In this document: piece by piece, positions 55,161-63,377 of the stretch
How positions within the stretch are numbered: the stretch's first letter is position 1
How the letters are laid out: each line of letters opens with the position of its first letter
DNA from: Pigmentiphaga litoralis
Lineage (GTDB): Bacteria > Pseudomonadota > Gammaproteobacteria > Burkholderiales > Burkholderiaceae_B
Direction: 5' to 3'
Assembly (NCBI RefSeq): GCF_014651835.1
Contig: NZ_BMXQ01000001.1
Location: 1,054,001-1,118,000 of the forward strand
Length of the DNA: 64,000 nt
Notes under the pieces: generated by a model
What the model saw: only the letters and a program-made list of their open reading frames with translations
The model's database searches: none
What the model was told of the DNA's origin: nothing
Made by a program: the position numbers and the translations under genes

Positions 55161-55182
55161 GACGAATATGTCAGTACGCTGA
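55151..55182. promoter_or_regulatory. Tandem operator-like repeats, 20 bp apart
   Basis: TCAGTAGGCTGA (55151-55162) and TCAGTACGCTGA (55171-55182) differ at one base, each has TCAG/CTGA arms, and they are spaced by exactly two helical turns. They overlap the -10 and the start region of the promoter for the operon at 55223. This looks like a two-site operator. Confidence 0.6.
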
Positions 55183-55222
55183 GTAATTCTCTACCCCACT
55201 CCACCTACCCAGGGATGCATCC

Positions 55223-56320
55223 ATGCAGCGACGCCGTTTCCTTTCCCAAGCCACCACCGCCGCCGGCGCCAGCCTCGCCACCTTGGCCGCTCCCGCCATG
55301 GCCCAGGGCACGCCAACCGTGCGCTGGCGCATGTCGACCAGCTGGCCCAAGAGCCTGGACACGATCTACGGTTCGGCTGAAGAACTGTGCAAGCGCGTAT
55401 CGGCCATGACCGACGGCAAGTTCGAGATTCGCGCCTTTCCGGCCGGCGAACTTGTGCCGCCGCCACAGAACATGGATGCGGTCAGCAACGGAACGGTGGA
55501 ATGCAATCACGTGCTGAGCTCGGCCTTCATCGGCAAGAACACCGCGGTGGCGTTCGATACGGGTCTGGCCTTCGGCCTGAACTCGCGTCAGCACAACGCA
55601 TGGATCCACTATGGCGGCGGCATGGCGCTGCTGCGCAAGATGTACAAGCAGTACGGCATCGTCAATCACGTCAGCGGCAACGTGGGCGTGCAGATGGGCG
55701 GCTGGTATCGCAAGGAAATCAAATCGGTTGCGGATCTCAACGGTCTGAAGATGCGCATCGGTGGCATCGGCGGCATGGTGCTCGCCAAGTTCGGCGCCGT
55801 CTCGCAGCAGATTCCGGCTGGCGATATCTACTCTGCATTGGAAAAGGGCACGATCGACGCGGCCGAATGGATCGGCCCGCACGACGATGAAAAGCTGGGC
55901 CTGAACCGCGTGGCGCCGTTCTATTACTCACCGGGCTGGTTCGAAGGCAGCGCCTCGATCACGTCGATGGTCAACGAAAAGGCATGGGAAGCCCTGCCCC
56001 CCGCTTATAAGGCCGCGTTCGAATGCGCCTGTGCCGAACAGACCATGAAGATGCTGGCCAACTACGACGCGCAGAACCCGCTTGCGCTGCGCAAACTGGT
56101 GGGCGGCGGCGCCAAGCTGGGCTACTTCCCCAAGGACGTCATGGACGCAACCTACAAGGCGTCGCAGGAACTCTGGACCGAGCTGTCAGAAAAGAACGCC
56201 GACTTCAAGGCCATTTACCCGTCGTGGAAGAAATTCCAGCAAGACGAAGTGAGCTGGTTCCGCGTGGCCGAGAACGCGCTCGACAACTACACCTTTGCGG
56301 CGGTGGCACGTAGCTCATGA
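55223..56320 (+). CDS. TRAP transporter substrate-binding protein (DctP/TakP-like), Tat-exported
   Basis: The 365-residue product has a twin-arginine signal (QRRRFLSQATTAAGASLATL, ending PAMAQ) and the DctP fold: RWRMSTSWPKSLDTIYGSAE, GLKMRIGGIGGMVLAKFGA and GTIDAAEWIGPHDDEKLGL. The carboxylate-binding Arg is in LKMRIGG. TakP-like members bind 2-oxo or aromatic carboxylates in the periplasm. It is first in an operon with the Mo hydroxylase; the TRAP membrane genes come last in the same operon. Its stop overlaps the next start (ATGA). Confidence 0.92.
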   Translation: MQRRRFLSQATTAAGASLATLAAPAMAQGTPTVRWRMSTSWPKSLDTIYGSAEELCKRVSAMTDGKFEIRAFPAGELVPPPQNMDAVSNGTVECNHVLSSAFIGKNTAVAFDTGLAFGLNSRQHNAWIHYGGGMALLRKMYKQYGIVNHVSGNVGVQMGGWYRKEIKSVADLNGLKMRIGGIGGMVLAKFGAVSQQIPAGDIYSALEKGTIDAAEWIGPHDDEKLGLNRVAPFYYSPGWFEGSASITSMVNEKAWEALPPAYKAAFECACAEQTMKMLANYDAQNPLALRKLVGGGAKLGYFPKDVMDATYKASQELWTELSEKNADFKAIYPSWKKFQQDEVSWFRVAENALDNYTFAAVARSS

Positions 56321-58731
56321 GTACCGAACATCCCACGTCCGCGCACAAGGCGCAGGGGGTCGGGGCGCGCGTGCGCCGCAAGGAAGACGCGCGCCACCTG
56401 CATGGCAAGGGCAACTTCGTTGCCGACATGTCCATGCCCGGCCTGAGCGAAGTCGCTTTTCTGCGCAGTCCCCTGGCCCATGCGCGCATCGTGGGCGCGT
56501 CCATTCCGGACGGCGTCCGTGCGGCCGTGGTCCTGCGCCAGGACATGGCCGATTCGCTCGACATCGTTGCCGAATCGACCTTGCCCACCTACCAGCTGTC
56601 GGCCCAGCCGCCCCTGGCATCGGGCAAGGTGCGCTTTGTCGGCGAGCCGATGGCCATGGCCTTTGCGCCGACCCGCGCACTCGCCGAAGACATCGTCGAA
56701 CAGATCCAGATCGACCTCGATGACCTGCCGGTCTACGCCAGCGCCCCTGCGGCCGAGGCCGCCACCGGCACCTTCGTGCATGACGAATGGACCAGCAACC
56801 TGTTCATGACGCTGCATGCCGATCGCGACTTCGACACCTGGGCGGCCAAGGCCGACCGGGTCGTCAAGCGCACGGTGGACCTGTCGCGTCAATGCATGGT
56901 GCCCATGGAAGGCAAGGCAGTGCTCGCCTATTGGGATTTCCAGGCCGATCAGCTGGTCGTGGTCAGCGCGACCCAGGTGCCGCACATGATCCGCACGATC
57001 CTGGCCGATTGCCTGAAGCTGCCGCAGGACCAGGTCCGCGTGATCTCGCCCGACGTGGGCGGCGCCTTCGGCTACAAGTGCGTGCTGCAACAGGAAGAGC
57101 TGTGCATTGCCTGGCTTGCCAAGACGCACAAACGCCCGTTCCGCTTCATTGAGGACCGGCGCGAGCATCTGATCGCGGGCGCCAATTCGCGCGAGCATTC
57201 GTACGACATGACGGCCTACGTCGACAAGCGCGGCAAGCTGCTGGCTCTCGACGCGGTCATCACCATCGATGGCGGCGCGTACTCGGTCTGGCCATTTACC
57301 GCCGGCCTGGAACCCGGCCAGGCCATCGGCAACCTGCCCGGCCCCTACGACTTTCGCGGCTACCGCTGCGTGACCAAGTGCGTGGCGACCAACAAGCCCG
57401 GCTTTGTCCCGTATCGCGGCGTGGCTCGCACCGGCGTGTGCTTTGCGATCGAACTGACCATGGACGCGATTGCACGTGAAGTCGGCCGCGAGCCCTGGGA
57501 AGTGCGCAAGGAAAACCTGGTGCCGGCCGACGCGATGCCCTACGTCAATGTCACCAACAAACATCTGGACAGTGGCGACTATGGCGCCAGCCTGGCCAAG
57601 GCCATGGAGATGCTGCAGTTCGATCAGCTGCGCGAACGCCAGAAAGCCGGTGAAGCCGATGGCCGCCTGCTGGGCATCGGCATCGCCACCTACACCGAAC
57701 AATCGGCGCATGGCACGTCGGTGTTCGCCGCGTGGGGCACGCCCCTGATCCCGGGCTTCGATTCGGCCACCGTACGCATCACGCCCGATGGCGGCCTGGA
57801 AATGCGCGTGGGCGTGCATTCGCATGGCCAGGGCATGGAAACGACGTTTGCGCAGATCGCGCACGAGATCCTGGGCATCGACATCGCGCGTACCAAACTG
57901 ATTCATGGCGACACCGGCCAGACACCGTTCTCCACAGGCACGTACGCGTCCCGGTCGATGGTGATGTCCGGCGGCGCGGTGTCGGTCGCGTGCAAGAAAC
58001 TGGCGCCGCGGGTGCTCGCCATTGGCGCGCATTTGCTCGGCACTGATGTGTCCACCGTGTCATTGGCCGATGGCCGCGTGGTCGGACCCGAGGGCACGTC
58101 CGTGTCGATCGGCGATGTGGCCAACGCGTGGTATCTGCGCCCGCATCTGCTGCCGGCCGATGTGGACACGGGGGGTCTCGAAGTCACCGCGGGCTACAAG
58201 CCCAAGGTCGACACCGGCGCCTTTACCTATGCCACCCACGCCGCGGTCGTTGCAGTCGACACCGATACCGGCGACGTCGAGATCCTGGACTACGTGGTGG
58301 TCGAAGACTGCGGCACGATGATCAACCCCATGGTGGTCGAAGGCCAGACCTATGGCGGCATCGCGCAGGGCATCGGCACCGCCTTGTACGAAGAGACGCC
58401 TTACGACGAGAACGGACAACCGCTTGCGTCGACCCTGGCCGATTACGTGTTGCCCGGCGCGGTCGAAGTGCCGACCATCCGCATGCATCACTTCGAGACC
58501 AAGTCGCCGCATACCGAGTTCGGCGCCAAGGGCATGGGCGAAGGCGGTGCAATCGCGCCGCCCGCGGTCATCTTCAACGCCGTCAATGATGCATTGCGCT
58601 GCATTGGCGCGGCGGAAGTCACCCGCACGCCGCTCAGCCCGCGCCGCCTGCTGCAGGCCATCGAAGACGGGCCGGGCCCGGATCCGCTGGTGATCACCCT
58701 GCCGATCCGCCAGACCGTCAACGTGGCGTGA
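56317..58731 (+). CDS. Molybdenum hydroxylase large (Mo-cofactor) subunit, xanthine dehydrogenase/CoxL family
   Basis: The 804-residue subunit has the MCD-binding landmarks GGAFGYKCVLQQEELCIAW, VPYRGVARTGVCFAIEL (about residue 365) and the catalytic Glu in AKGMGEGGAIAPPA (about 742). CO dehydrogenase form I has AYRCSFR at the active-site loop; here it reads PYRGVAR, so CO oxidation is unlikely. The enzyme should hydroxylate a carbon next to a ring nitrogen, or an aldehyde-like group, using water as oxygen source. Two electron-transfer subunits follow in the same operon. It has no Tat signal, so the complex is cytoplasmic. Confidence 0.93.
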   Translation: MSTEHPTSAHKAQGVGARVRRKEDARHLHGKGNFVADMSMPGLSEVAFLRSPLAHARIVGASIPDGVRAAVVLRQDMADSLDIVAESTLPTYQLSAQPPLASGKVRFVGEPMAMAFAPTRALAEDIVEQIQIDLDDLPVYASAPAAEAATGTFVHDEWTSNLFMTLHADRDFDTWAAKADRVVKRTVDLSRQCMVPMEGKAVLAYWDFQADQLVVVSATQVPHMIRTILADCLKLPQDQVRVISPDVGGAFGYKCVLQQEELCIAWLAKTHKRPFRFIEDRREHLIAGANSREHSYDMTAYVDKRGKLLALDAVITIDGGAYSVWPFTAGLEPGQAIGNLPGPYDFRGYRCVTKCVATNKPGFVPYRGVARTGVCFAIELTMDAIAREVGREPWEVRKENLVPADAMPYVNVTNKHLDSGDYGASLAKAMEMLQFDQLRERQKAGEADGRLLGIGIATYTEQSAHGTSVFAAWGTPLIPGFDSATVRITPDGGLEMRVGVHSHGQGMETTFAQIAHEILGIDIARTKLIHGDTGQTPFSTGTYASRSMVMSGGAVSVACKKLAPRVLAIGAHLLGTDVSTVSLADGRVVGPEGTSVSIGDVANAWYLRPHLLPADVDTGGLEVTAGYKPKVDTGAFTYATHAAVVAVDTDTGDVEILDYVVVEDCGTMINPMVVEGQTYGGIAQGIGTALYEETPYDENGQPLASTLADYVLPGAVEVPTIRMHHFETKSPHTEFGAKGMGEGGAIAPPAVIFNAVNDALRCIGAAEVTRTPLSPRRLLQAIEDGPGPDPLVITLPIRQTVNVA

Positions 58732-58741
58732 AGGACTTTTC

Positions 58742-59587
58742 ATGAAAGCCGCTTTATTCGATTACATCCGACCCGATGAGGTCGGCGCCGCCCTGTCGCT
58801 GCTGGCCGACAGCCCGGGCGCCAAGGCCATGGGCGGCAGCCAGTCGCTGGGCCCCATGCTCAATCTGCGTCTGGCGCGGCCCGGCGTGGTCGTTGACGTC
58901 TCGGGCATTCCCGGACTGCGCACGGTCACGAAAGACGGCGACAGCATTCGTGTCGGTGCTGCCGTGACCCATGCCGAGATCGAAGACGGCATCCACCCGC
59001 TGCTGCGCGGCACGCCGCTGCAAAAGATCGCGGCAGGCATTGCCTACCGGTCGGTGCGCAATCGCGGCACCCTGGGTGGCAGCCTGGCGCATGCCGATCC
59101 GGCTGCGGACTGGCTGGTGACGGCCGTGGCCTTTGGCGCGTCGCTCGAGATCGTATCGCCGGCGGGCACGCGCCACGTCGACGCCGATGCCTTCATGATC
59201 GGCGCGTACACGACGGTGCTGGCCGAGAACGAGCTGATCGCGGCCGTCCGCTTCCCGGTCGCATCCCCCGCCATGCGCTGGGGCTATTACAAGTACTGCC
59301 GCAAGACGGGCGAATTTGCCGAAGCCAGTTGCGCGGCCCGCTTCGACTCGTCCACCGGCATGGCGCGCATCGCGATTGGGGCCCTGTCGGGCCCGCCGCG
59401 CCTGCTGACTGGCCTGGCGGCCGCGGTGGCGCGCGAAGGGCAGACCGCCTGTACTCAGGAAGCCATTGCCGATGCAGTGGCGCAGGCCATGCCCGATCAC
59501 GACTCCGTTGATCGCAAACTCCACGCGGTGGCGGTGCGCCGCTGCCTGGCGCAACTTCTTGGAGCAGAAGAATCAACATGGCGTTAG
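58742..59587 (+). CDS. Molybdenum hydroxylase medium (FAD-binding) subunit, CoxM-like
   Basis: The 281-residue subunit has the FAD-binding motifs of CoxM/NdhF-like proteins: AMGGSQSLGPMLNLRLARP (about 32-50) and RNRGTLGGSLAHADPAADW (about 106-124), followed by a CO_deh_flav_C domain. It passes electrons from the Fe-S clusters through FAD to an acceptor. It starts 10 bases after the large subunit and overlaps the next gene by 10 bases. Confidence 0.93.
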   Translation: MKAALFDYIRPDEVGAALSLLADSPGAKAMGGSQSLGPMLNLRLARPGVVVDVSGIPGLRTVTKDGDSIRVGAAVTHAEIEDGIHPLLRGTPLQKIAAGIAYRSVRNRGTLGGSLAHADPAADWLVTAVAFGASLEIVSPAGTRHVDADAFMIGAYTTVLAENELIAAVRFPVASPAMRWGYYKYCRKTGEFAEASCAARFDSSTGMARIAIGALSGPPRLLTGLAAAVAREGQTACTQEAIADAVAQAMPDHDSVDRKLHAVAVRRCLAQLLGAEESTWR

Positions 59588-60879
59588 TCACCCTGGATGT
59601 GAATGGCCGCAAGGTCTCTTCCGACGTTCCTGCGCGTATGCACCTGGGCGACTTCCTGCGCGAAGAAGCCCGCCTGACCGGGACCCACCTGGGCTGCGAG
59701 CACGGCGTGTGCGGCGCGTGTACTGTCCTGATGGACGGACAACCGATCAGATCCTGCATTTCGTTTGCGTCCGCCTGTGCGGGCAAGCACATCACCACCA
59801 TCGAAGGCTATGACGCCGACCCCGTCATGCGGCGCCTGCGTGAAGCCTTCACGGCGCACCATGCCTTGCAGTGCGGCTATTGCACCCCGGGCATGCTGGC
59901 CACTGCGCGAGACATCGTGCTGCGCTGTCCGGATGCCGATGATGCGCGCATTCGTATCGAATTGGCCGGCAATCTGTGCCGGTGCACGGGGTACATGGGC
60001 ATCGTCGCGGCGATCCGGTCGGTGCTGGCGGATCTGATTGCCACTCCCGACGAAGAGATTTCGGCATTGCGGCGTGCCCTGCGGGGCGAGCCTGCGGGGG
60101 CCGTGGCGGCGTTGCCGGCGCCGGCTTCGGATTCGGCATCCATTGCACCCACGCCGTTCGAAGGCTTCATTGCCAAGGTGACGACGCCGATCAAGGACAC
60201 GGCGGCGGTTGGCGGCTCGGGTCTGGCGTCGACGCCGTCATCGGCGGCAACGTCGGCAGCTTCTTCCGCTTCGCCTTCGTCGCCGGGCGCGTCGGCGTCC
60301 ACCGCAACTGCGTCCCGCGCCAAGGGCTCGGAAATCACCGGCCAGTTCGACGTGCCTTTCCCGGCCGATCAGGTCTGGGCCTTCATGGTGGATCTGCCCG
60401 CGGTGGCCAGCTGCCTGCCTGGCGCATCCATCACCGAACACGACGGGGACCGCGTCAAGGGCAAGGTCGCGATCAAGTTCGGGCCGATGTCGGCGGCGTT
60501 CAACGGGGCGGCCCGGCTGGAACGCGACGACGCCGCAAAGACTGCGGTGTTCCGCGGCGCGGGCCAGGACACGCTCAGCCAGTCCCGTGCCAATGGCGAC
60601 ATCACCTACCGACTGACGGCCCTGGATGCCAGTCGCACGCGGGTCGATGTGCAATTGCTGTATTCGCTGCAAGGGCCGCTGGCGCAGTTCTCGCGTTCGG
60701 GTCTCGTCCAGGACTTCGTGCGCCGCATGATCGCGGACTTTGGCCGGAACGTGACGGCCCGCCTGCAGCGCCCGGCCGATGCGGGCACGCCTGCGCCGGT
60801 CGCCGCCTTCAGTCCCACGCGCATGTTCTTTGGCGTGCTGTGGGATCGGGTGAAGGGGATCTTCAGCCGCTCGCGTTGA
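59578..60879 (+). CDS. Fusion of molybdenum hydroxylase 2Fe-2S subunit (CoxS-like) with a CoxG/SRPBCC domain
   Basis: Residues 1-165 form a complete CoxS-type subunit: the plant-type cluster uses C40, C45, C48 and C60 (GCEHGVCGAC), the second uses C99, C102, C134 and C136 (QCGYCTPGM, NLCRCTGYMG). After an Ala/Ser/Thr-rich linker (about 190-250) comes a CoxG-like SRPBCC domain (about 255-400: SEITGQFDVPFPADQVWAFM, VKGKVAIKFGPMSAAF), ending in a basic, Phe-rich tail. CoxG proteins normally are separate and anchor or mature CO dehydrogenase at the membrane. The total of 433 residues compares with about 160 for a normal small subunit. Confidence 0.92.
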   Translation: MALVTLDVNGRKVSSDVPARMHLGDFLREEARLTGTHLGCEHGVCGACTVLMDGQPIRSCISFASACAGKHITTIEGYDADPVMRRLREAFTAHHALQCGYCTPGMLATARDIVLRCPDADDARIRIELAGNLCRCTGYMGIVAAIRSVLADLIATPDEEISALRRALRGEPAGAVAALPAPASDSASIAPTPFEGFIAKVTTPIKDTAAVGGSGLASTPSSAATSAASSASPSSPGASASTATASRAKGSEITGQFDVPFPADQVWAFMVDLPAVASCLPGASITEHDGDRVKGKVAIKFGPMSAAFNGAARLERDDAAKTAVFRGAGQDTLSQSRANGDITYRLTALDASRTRVDVQLLYSLQGPLAQFSRSGLVQDFVRRMIADFGRNVTARLQRPADAGTPAPVAAFSPTRMFFGVLWDRVKGIFSRSR

Positions 60880-60898
60880 TCGCTGCCTACGCCGTTCC

Positions 60899-60921
60899 GC
60901 GGCTCGCGCCCTGCGAGCCGC
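60899..60921 (+). other. Intra-operon hairpin
   Basis: GCGGCTCGC (60899-60907) pairs with GCGAGCCGC (60913-60921), a 9-bp GC stem without a following T run. It lies between the Fe-S/CoxG gene and the TRAP small permease. It may stabilise or process the message, or lower expression of the TRAP genes. Confidence 0.45.
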
Positions 60922-60961
60922 GCTGCTTCACCGATCCGTCCTTGTCTTAGGAATCCGTTCC

Positions 60962-61597
60962 ATGCGGCCCCTGCTCGCCTTTTCGCATCTGATCGATGCC
61001 ATCAATCGCCGTGTCGGTGAATGGGTATCGTGGCTGGTGCTGGTGGTTGTCGTCATCAGTGCCGGCAACGCCATCATCCGCAAGTTCTTCCACATCAGTT
61101 CCAACGCCTGGCTCGAACTGCAGTGGTACCTGTTCGGCGCCAGCTTTCTGCTCGCCGCGGGTTATACGCTGCTCAATAATGATCATGTTCGGCTCGACAT
61201 CCTGATGGAAAAGCTGCCGACCCGCACGCAGATCAAGATCGAGATCTTCGGCGTCATCTTCATGCTGTTTCCGATGGTCTTCCTGATCCTGCTGCCGTCA
61301 TGGCCCATGTTCGTCGCGTCTTACGACACGCTGGAGCGTTCGGCCAACAGTGGCGGTCTGCTGTTGTGGCCCGCCAAGCTGCTGATTCCCGTGGGCTTCT
61401 CGTTGCTGTTCCTGGCGGGCGTCTCGCACCTGATCAAATGCATCGGCTATCTGCGGGGCGACTGCCCCGATCCGCGCAGCAAGAACTCCGAAGCGCAGGC
61501 TGAAGAGGAATACACCGAACAGGTCCGGCTCGAAGCCGAGCGGCGCACCGAAGAAGCCGCCCGCCTTGCCGCGCTCCAGCACGGAGAACGGCCATGA
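60962..61597 (+). CDS. TRAP transporter small permease (DctQ/TakQ-like)
   Basis: The 211-residue protein has four membrane segments (about 20-38, 55-75, 95-118 and 140-160) in the DctQ pattern, with NAWLELQWYLFGASFLLAAG and NNDHVRLDILMEKLP well kept. The C-terminal 40 residues are highly charged (Glu/Arg-rich). AGGA lies upstream of the ATG. It overlaps the large permease by four bases. With that gene and the binding protein at 55223 it forms a complete TRAP importer split by the hydroxylase genes. Confidence 0.92.
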   Translation: MRPLLAFSHLIDAINRRVGEWVSWLVLVVVVISAGNAIIRKFFHISSNAWLELQWYLFGASFLLAAGYTLLNNDHVRLDILMEKLPTRTQIKIEIFGVIFMLFPMVFLILLPSWPMFVASYDTLERSANSGGLLLWPAKLLIPVGFSLLFLAGVSHLIKCIGYLRGDCPDPRSKNSEAQAEEEYTEQVRLEAERRTEEAARLAALQHGERP

Positions 61598-63252
61598 CCG
61601 AATTCCTGATCGCCAATCTGGCGCCGATCATGTTCGCGTGCCTGATCCTGCTCCTGCTGGTCGGGTTCCCGGTGGCCTTCGCGCTGGCCGCCAACGGCGT
61701 GCTGTTCGGCCTGATCGGTATCGAACTTGGCCTGTTCACCCCCGTGCTGTTCCAGGCCTTGCCGCAACGGGTGTTCGGCATCATGACCAACGACACGCTG
61801 TTGGCCATTCCCTTCTTTACCTTCATGGGCCTCATCCTGGATCGATCCGGGATGGCCGAAGACCTCCTCGAAACCATCGGCCAGCTGTTCGGTCCAATCC
61901 GTGGCGGTCTGGCCGTGGCGGTGATTCTGGTGGGCGCGCTGCTGGGCGCCGTGACGGGCGTGGTCTCGGCTTCCGTCATCTCGATGGGCCTGATCTCATT
62001 GCCGATCATGTTGCGCTACGGCTATGACCGCAAGCTTGCCAGCGGGGTGATTGCGGCCTCCGGCACGCTCACGCAGGTCATCCCGCCGTCCATGGTCTTG
62101 ATCGTGCTGGCCGACCAGCTGGGCCGATCGGTAGGCGACATGTACAGGGGAGCCATGCTGCCTGGCCTGCTTCTCACCAGCCTGTATGTGGTCTACGTGA
62201 TGCTGCTCGCGATGTTCCGGCCTGGCGACGTACCTGCCCTGCCGCCCGAAGCACGGCGCTTTCGCGAAGCCAACGGCGCAAGCGGCAACCTGTCGCTGCT
62301 GGTGCTGCTCGCCATCTCGACCGCGGCTGCGCTGATCTACGCCCGCCTGGAGCTGGTCGGTCGAGCCACGGACGAAAAAATTGTGCTGTCGCTGCTGGTC
62401 GGCGGGGCATTGGCCTGGGTCCTGGCACTGCTGAACAAATGGTTCAAGCTCGGCCTGCTGTCGTCGATCGCGGAACGTGTCACCTTCGTGCTGATTCCCC
62501 CGCTGGGATTGATTTTCCTTGTGCTGGGCACGATCTTCCTGGGCATCGCCACGCCTACCGAAGGCGGCGCCATGGGCGCCGTCGGTGCGCTGCTGATGGC
62601 CTGGGGACGGCGCAGCCTGAGCCTGTCACTGCTGCGCCAATCGATGACGGTAACGACCAAGATCACCTGCTTTGTCGTGTTCATTCTGGTGGGCTCGACC
62701 GTGTTTGGCCTGACCTTCCGCGGCGTCAGCGGCGACCTGTGGGTGGAACATCTGCTGACCAACCTGCCCGGCGGCCAGATCGGCTTCCTGATCGCGGTCA
62801 ACGTCATCATGTTCTTTCTGGCCTTCTTCCTGGACTTCTTTGAACTGGCCTTTATCCTGGTGCCGCTGCTGGGCCCCGTCGCCGACAAGCTGGGCATCGA
62901 CCTCGTCTGGTTCGGCGTGCTGCTGGCCGTCAACATGCAGACGTCCTTCATGCATCCGCCCTTCGGCTTTGCGCTGTTCTACCTGCGGTCGGTTGCGCCG
63001 AACAAGGACTACAAGGATCGCGTCACCGGCAAGATGATCAAGAAGGTCGAAACGCGCCAGATCTATTGGGGATCCGTACCCTTCATCGCGATCCAGCTGA
63101 TCATGGTCGCACTGGTCATCATGTATCCGCGCATGGTCACCCACTACAAGGACGGGCAACCCAACGTGGATCCGAACACCGTCAAGATCGACATGGGTGC
63201 GCCGATCTACGGCGACTCGCCAGGGGCGTATCCGGGCGGAACGACGCCTTGA
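61594..63252 (+). CDS. TRAP transporter large permease (DctM/TakM-like)
   Basis: The 552-residue membrane protein has many hydrophobic segments and the DctM landmarks NDTLLAIPFFTFMGLILDRS, GVIAASGTLTQVIPPSMVLI and GIATPTEGGAMGAVGALLMA. It is longer than DctM (about 430) because of extra segments in the middle (about 220-290), as in the TakM subgroup. It drives import with a sodium or proton gradient. A strong bidirectional terminator follows. Confidence 0.93.
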   Translation: MTEFLIANLAPIMFACLILLLLVGFPVAFALAANGVLFGLIGIELGLFTPVLFQALPQRVFGIMTNDTLLAIPFFTFMGLILDRSGMAEDLLETIGQLFGPIRGGLAVAVILVGALLGAVTGVVSASVISMGLISLPIMLRYGYDRKLASGVIAASGTLTQVIPPSMVLIVLADQLGRSVGDMYRGAMLPGLLLTSLYVVYVMLLAMFRPGDVPALPPEARRFREANGASGNLSLLVLLAISTAAALIYARLELVGRATDEKIVLSLLVGGALAWVLALLNKWFKLGLLSSIAERVTFVLIPPLGLIFLVLGTIFLGIATPTEGGAMGAVGALLMAWGRRSLSLSLLRQSMTVTTKITCFVVFILVGSTVFGLTFRGVSGDLWVEHLLTNLPGGQIGFLIAVNVIMFFLAFFLDFFELAFILVPLLGPVADKLGIDLVWFGVLLAVNMQTSFMHPPFGFALFYLRSVAPNKDYKDRVTGKMIKKVETRQIYWGSVPFIAIQLIMVALVIMYPRMVTHYKDGQPNVDPNTVKIDMGAPIYGDSPGAYPGGTTP

Positions 63253-63274
63253 TGGAATGAGGGTGACACACTGA

Positions 63275-63308
63275 AAAAGGGCGCAGGTCATGACGACTGC
63301 GCCCTTTT
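63275..63308. terminator. Bidirectional rho-independent terminator
   Basis: AAAAGGGCGCAG (63275-63286) pairs with CTGCGCCCTTTT (63297-63308) across a 10-base loop. Ts occur on both strands after the stem, so it ends both the TRAP operon and the converging LysR gene. Confidence 0.9.
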
Positions 63309-63327
63309 GTATTGGTGCGTCGAGCTT

Positions 63328-63361
63328 GCGATGCCAGGGGCGTCCGCGATGCCAGGGGCGT
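63328..63361. repeat. Two tandem copies of a 16-bp sequence
   Basis: GCGATGCCAGGGGCGT occurs at 63328-63343 and again at 63346-63361, two bases apart. It lies between the terminator and the end of the LysR gene and has no evident role. Confidence 0.8.
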
Positions 63362-63377
63362 TGCGATCCCGGAGGCG

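Noticed and set aside
56287-58032. Long minus-strand frame under the molybdenum hydroxylase large subunit
   Set aside because: No domain is visible, and the plus-strand gene has all active-site motifs.
56317-60879. Carbon monoxide dehydrogenase (cox) operon
   Set aside because: The large subunit has PYRGVAR rather than the AYRCSFR of form I CO dehydrogenase, and coxD/E/F-type maturation genes are absent. CoxS/M/G similarity reflects the wider Mo hydroxylase family.
46815-60879. Caffeine C-8 oxidation pathway (Cdh/TmuM-like)
   Set aside because: The Mo hydroxylase plus flavin monooxygenase pair recalls it, but an AtzD/barbiturase-type ring opener and AtzH-like protein do not belong to that route. 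It remains only a loose analogy.
53751-63252. Genomic island or prophage boundary at the N-heterocycle locus
   Set aside because: No integrase, transposase, tRNA junction or shift in base composition is visible at either edge.
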